Made by a program: the position numbers and the translations under genes | Shown: positions 63,523-64,000 of the stretch, one piece after another | Layout of the letters: every line of letters starts with the position of its first letter | Position numbering within the stretch: position 1 is the stretch's first letter | Origin: Blautia luti | GTDB lineage: Bacteria; Bacillota; Clostridia; Lachnospirales; Lachnospiraceae | Assembly (NCBI RefSeq): GCF_013304735.1 | Contig: NZ_JAAITI010000007.1 | Location: 62,001-126,000 of the forward strand | Direction of reading: 5' to 3' | Length of the DNA: 64,000 nt | The notes under the pieces: generated by a model | What the model was told of the DNA's origin: nothing | The model's database searches: none | What the model saw: the letters and a program-made list of their open reading frames with translations, nothing else

Positions 63523-64000
63523 TTAACTCTCTTTCGACTGCATCATGTCAAACAAGGACATCTGCCCGGAATCTTTTGATTTTTTCTTGCTGATATACTT
63601 TTCTTCCTGCTCCGCTGCTTCTTTGGGATGCACCTCGGAATCTTTCTTTGTCCCCGGGTTTTTCGGTATTGTTTTCGTTCTCTTATTTACCGAATCCCAT
63701 TCCTTTTGAATCTTTTTCTTTTCTTCCTGCTCTTTTTCTGCTATTTCTTTTTCATCATCTTTCGCATAATATTCAAGTACCCAGGGAAAAACCTGGTCGC
63801 CGGAGAGTGCCAGGCCTGTATTAGCTCGAATGCCGTTCTCTCCCTTTTTTTTCGCTCCCTCCAGTGCAATGTTATAGGCTTTTTGCGTCACGTAATCCAA
63901 ACATCTCTGAAGCATCTTATGTTTTTTTAACACCTGTGCATCTAAAGCAGAATCCGTTTTGGCAAGATTTACAAGATACTGTCCTATAATGTCTGCAAAG
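63523..64000 (-). CDS. PcfK-like protein, 5' end beyond the window
   Basis: An open frame from the window edge to 63523 (at least 158 residues). It reads FADIIGQYLVNLAKTDSAL at the edge, then QRCLDYVTQKAYNIA and a charged, Lys/Glu-rich part, ending GQMSLFDMMQSKES. The N-terminal helix-rich part and the order PcfK then PcfJ match the pcf locus of conjugative elements. It is partial; the start lies past 64000. Confidence 0.8.
   Translation of the reverse strand, partial: FADIIGQYLVNLAKTDSALDAQVLKKHKMLQRCLDYVTQKAYNIALEGAKKKGENGIRANTGLALSGDQVFPWVLEYYAKDDEKEIAEKEQEEKKKIQKEWDSVNKRTKTIPKNPGTKKDSEVHPKEAAEQEEKYISKKKSKDSGQMSLFDMMQSKES

Larger units (their letters stand above)
54605..64000 (-). mobile_element. 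Integrative (probably conjugative) element, 5' side cut by window edge
   Basis: All genes from 54647 to the end are on the minus strand: integrase and Xis-like gene at the left boundary, then a repeat protein, a membrane peptide, two PcfJ-like genes, a DUF7666-like gene and a PcfK-like gene. PcfJ and PcfK are known from conjugative plasmids and elements. The left end should be within 54478-54646, at the 5' end of mutS. The right end and transfer genes are beyond the window, so whether it is self-transmissible cannot be told. Confidence 0.8.

Overview
The window reads as chromosomal DNA of a low-to-mid GC, anaerobic Firmicute, most likely a Lachnospiraceae member (Blautia/Ruminococcus type). 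The grounds are gene content and order (rplU-prp-rpmA-obg; yggS-sepF-ylmH; mreBCD-mrdA-min-rodA; mutS-mutL-miaA), strong purine-rich Shine-Dalgarno sites, frequent TTG starts, and a Prp-processed L27. The last 9.4 kb is an integrated mobile element cut by the window edge.

Layout. 1-4.4 kb (+): L21 leader, rplU, prp, rpmA, obg, yhbY, nadD, yqeK and rsfS, a ribosome-assembly and NAD block. 4.4-5.2 kb: lexA (-), whose promoter overlaps LexA-box-like sites. 5.2-11.5 kb (+): one operon-like run of an HlyD-like membrane protein, yggS, sepF, ylmH, aroB, lspA and an RluD-type synthase. 11.5-15.5 kb (+): a cytidylate-kinase-like protein, an AI-2E-family permease, dtd and a Xer-type tyrosine recombinase. 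15.59 kb: a 28-bp dif-like site exactly framed by a 14-bp perfect inverted repeat, where gene direction switches from almost all + to almost all -. 16-31 kb (mostly -): rhaD with a cluster of operator-like repeats, a CYTH protein, DegV, GNAT, a two-component pair, an NCS2 permease, gltA (+) with an attenuator-like leader, a second dif-like site, a cytoplasmic GH13 enzyme with an odd tail, a MYG1 protein with an extra domain, and a MATE/MerR operon with a typical 19-bp-spacer MerR promoter. 31-35 kb: a P-loop protein, dinB, an HD phosphohydrolase, an Asp-rich membrane-anchored protein (+) and a second cytidylate-kinase-like protein. 35-44.6 kb (-): the cell-shape and division cluster radC, mreB, mreC, mreD, mrdA, minD (frameshifted), minE, rodA and dacA, with no minC. 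44.7-54.6 kb (-): two flavoproteins, a YnbB-like PLP enzyme, miaA, mutL and mutS.

54.6-64 kb (-): part of an integrative element. A Tn916-type integrase ends 42 bp before mutS. Behind it lie a small Xis-like protein, a protein built from nine tandem Cys-Cys helix-turn-helix-like repeats under its own promoter and attenuator-like leader, a 35-residue membrane peptide, two paralogous PcfJ-like proteins (one broken by a homopolymer frameshift), a small DUF7666-like protein and a PcfK-like protein running off the end.

Most notable: (1) the nine-repeat protein; (2) insertion of the element right at the 5' end of mutS, which carries an atypical N-terminal extension and no visible promoter of its own; (3) the xer gene, dif-like site and gene-polarity switch, which together look like the replication terminus; (4) two single-base homopolymer frameshifts, in minD and in one pcfJ copy.
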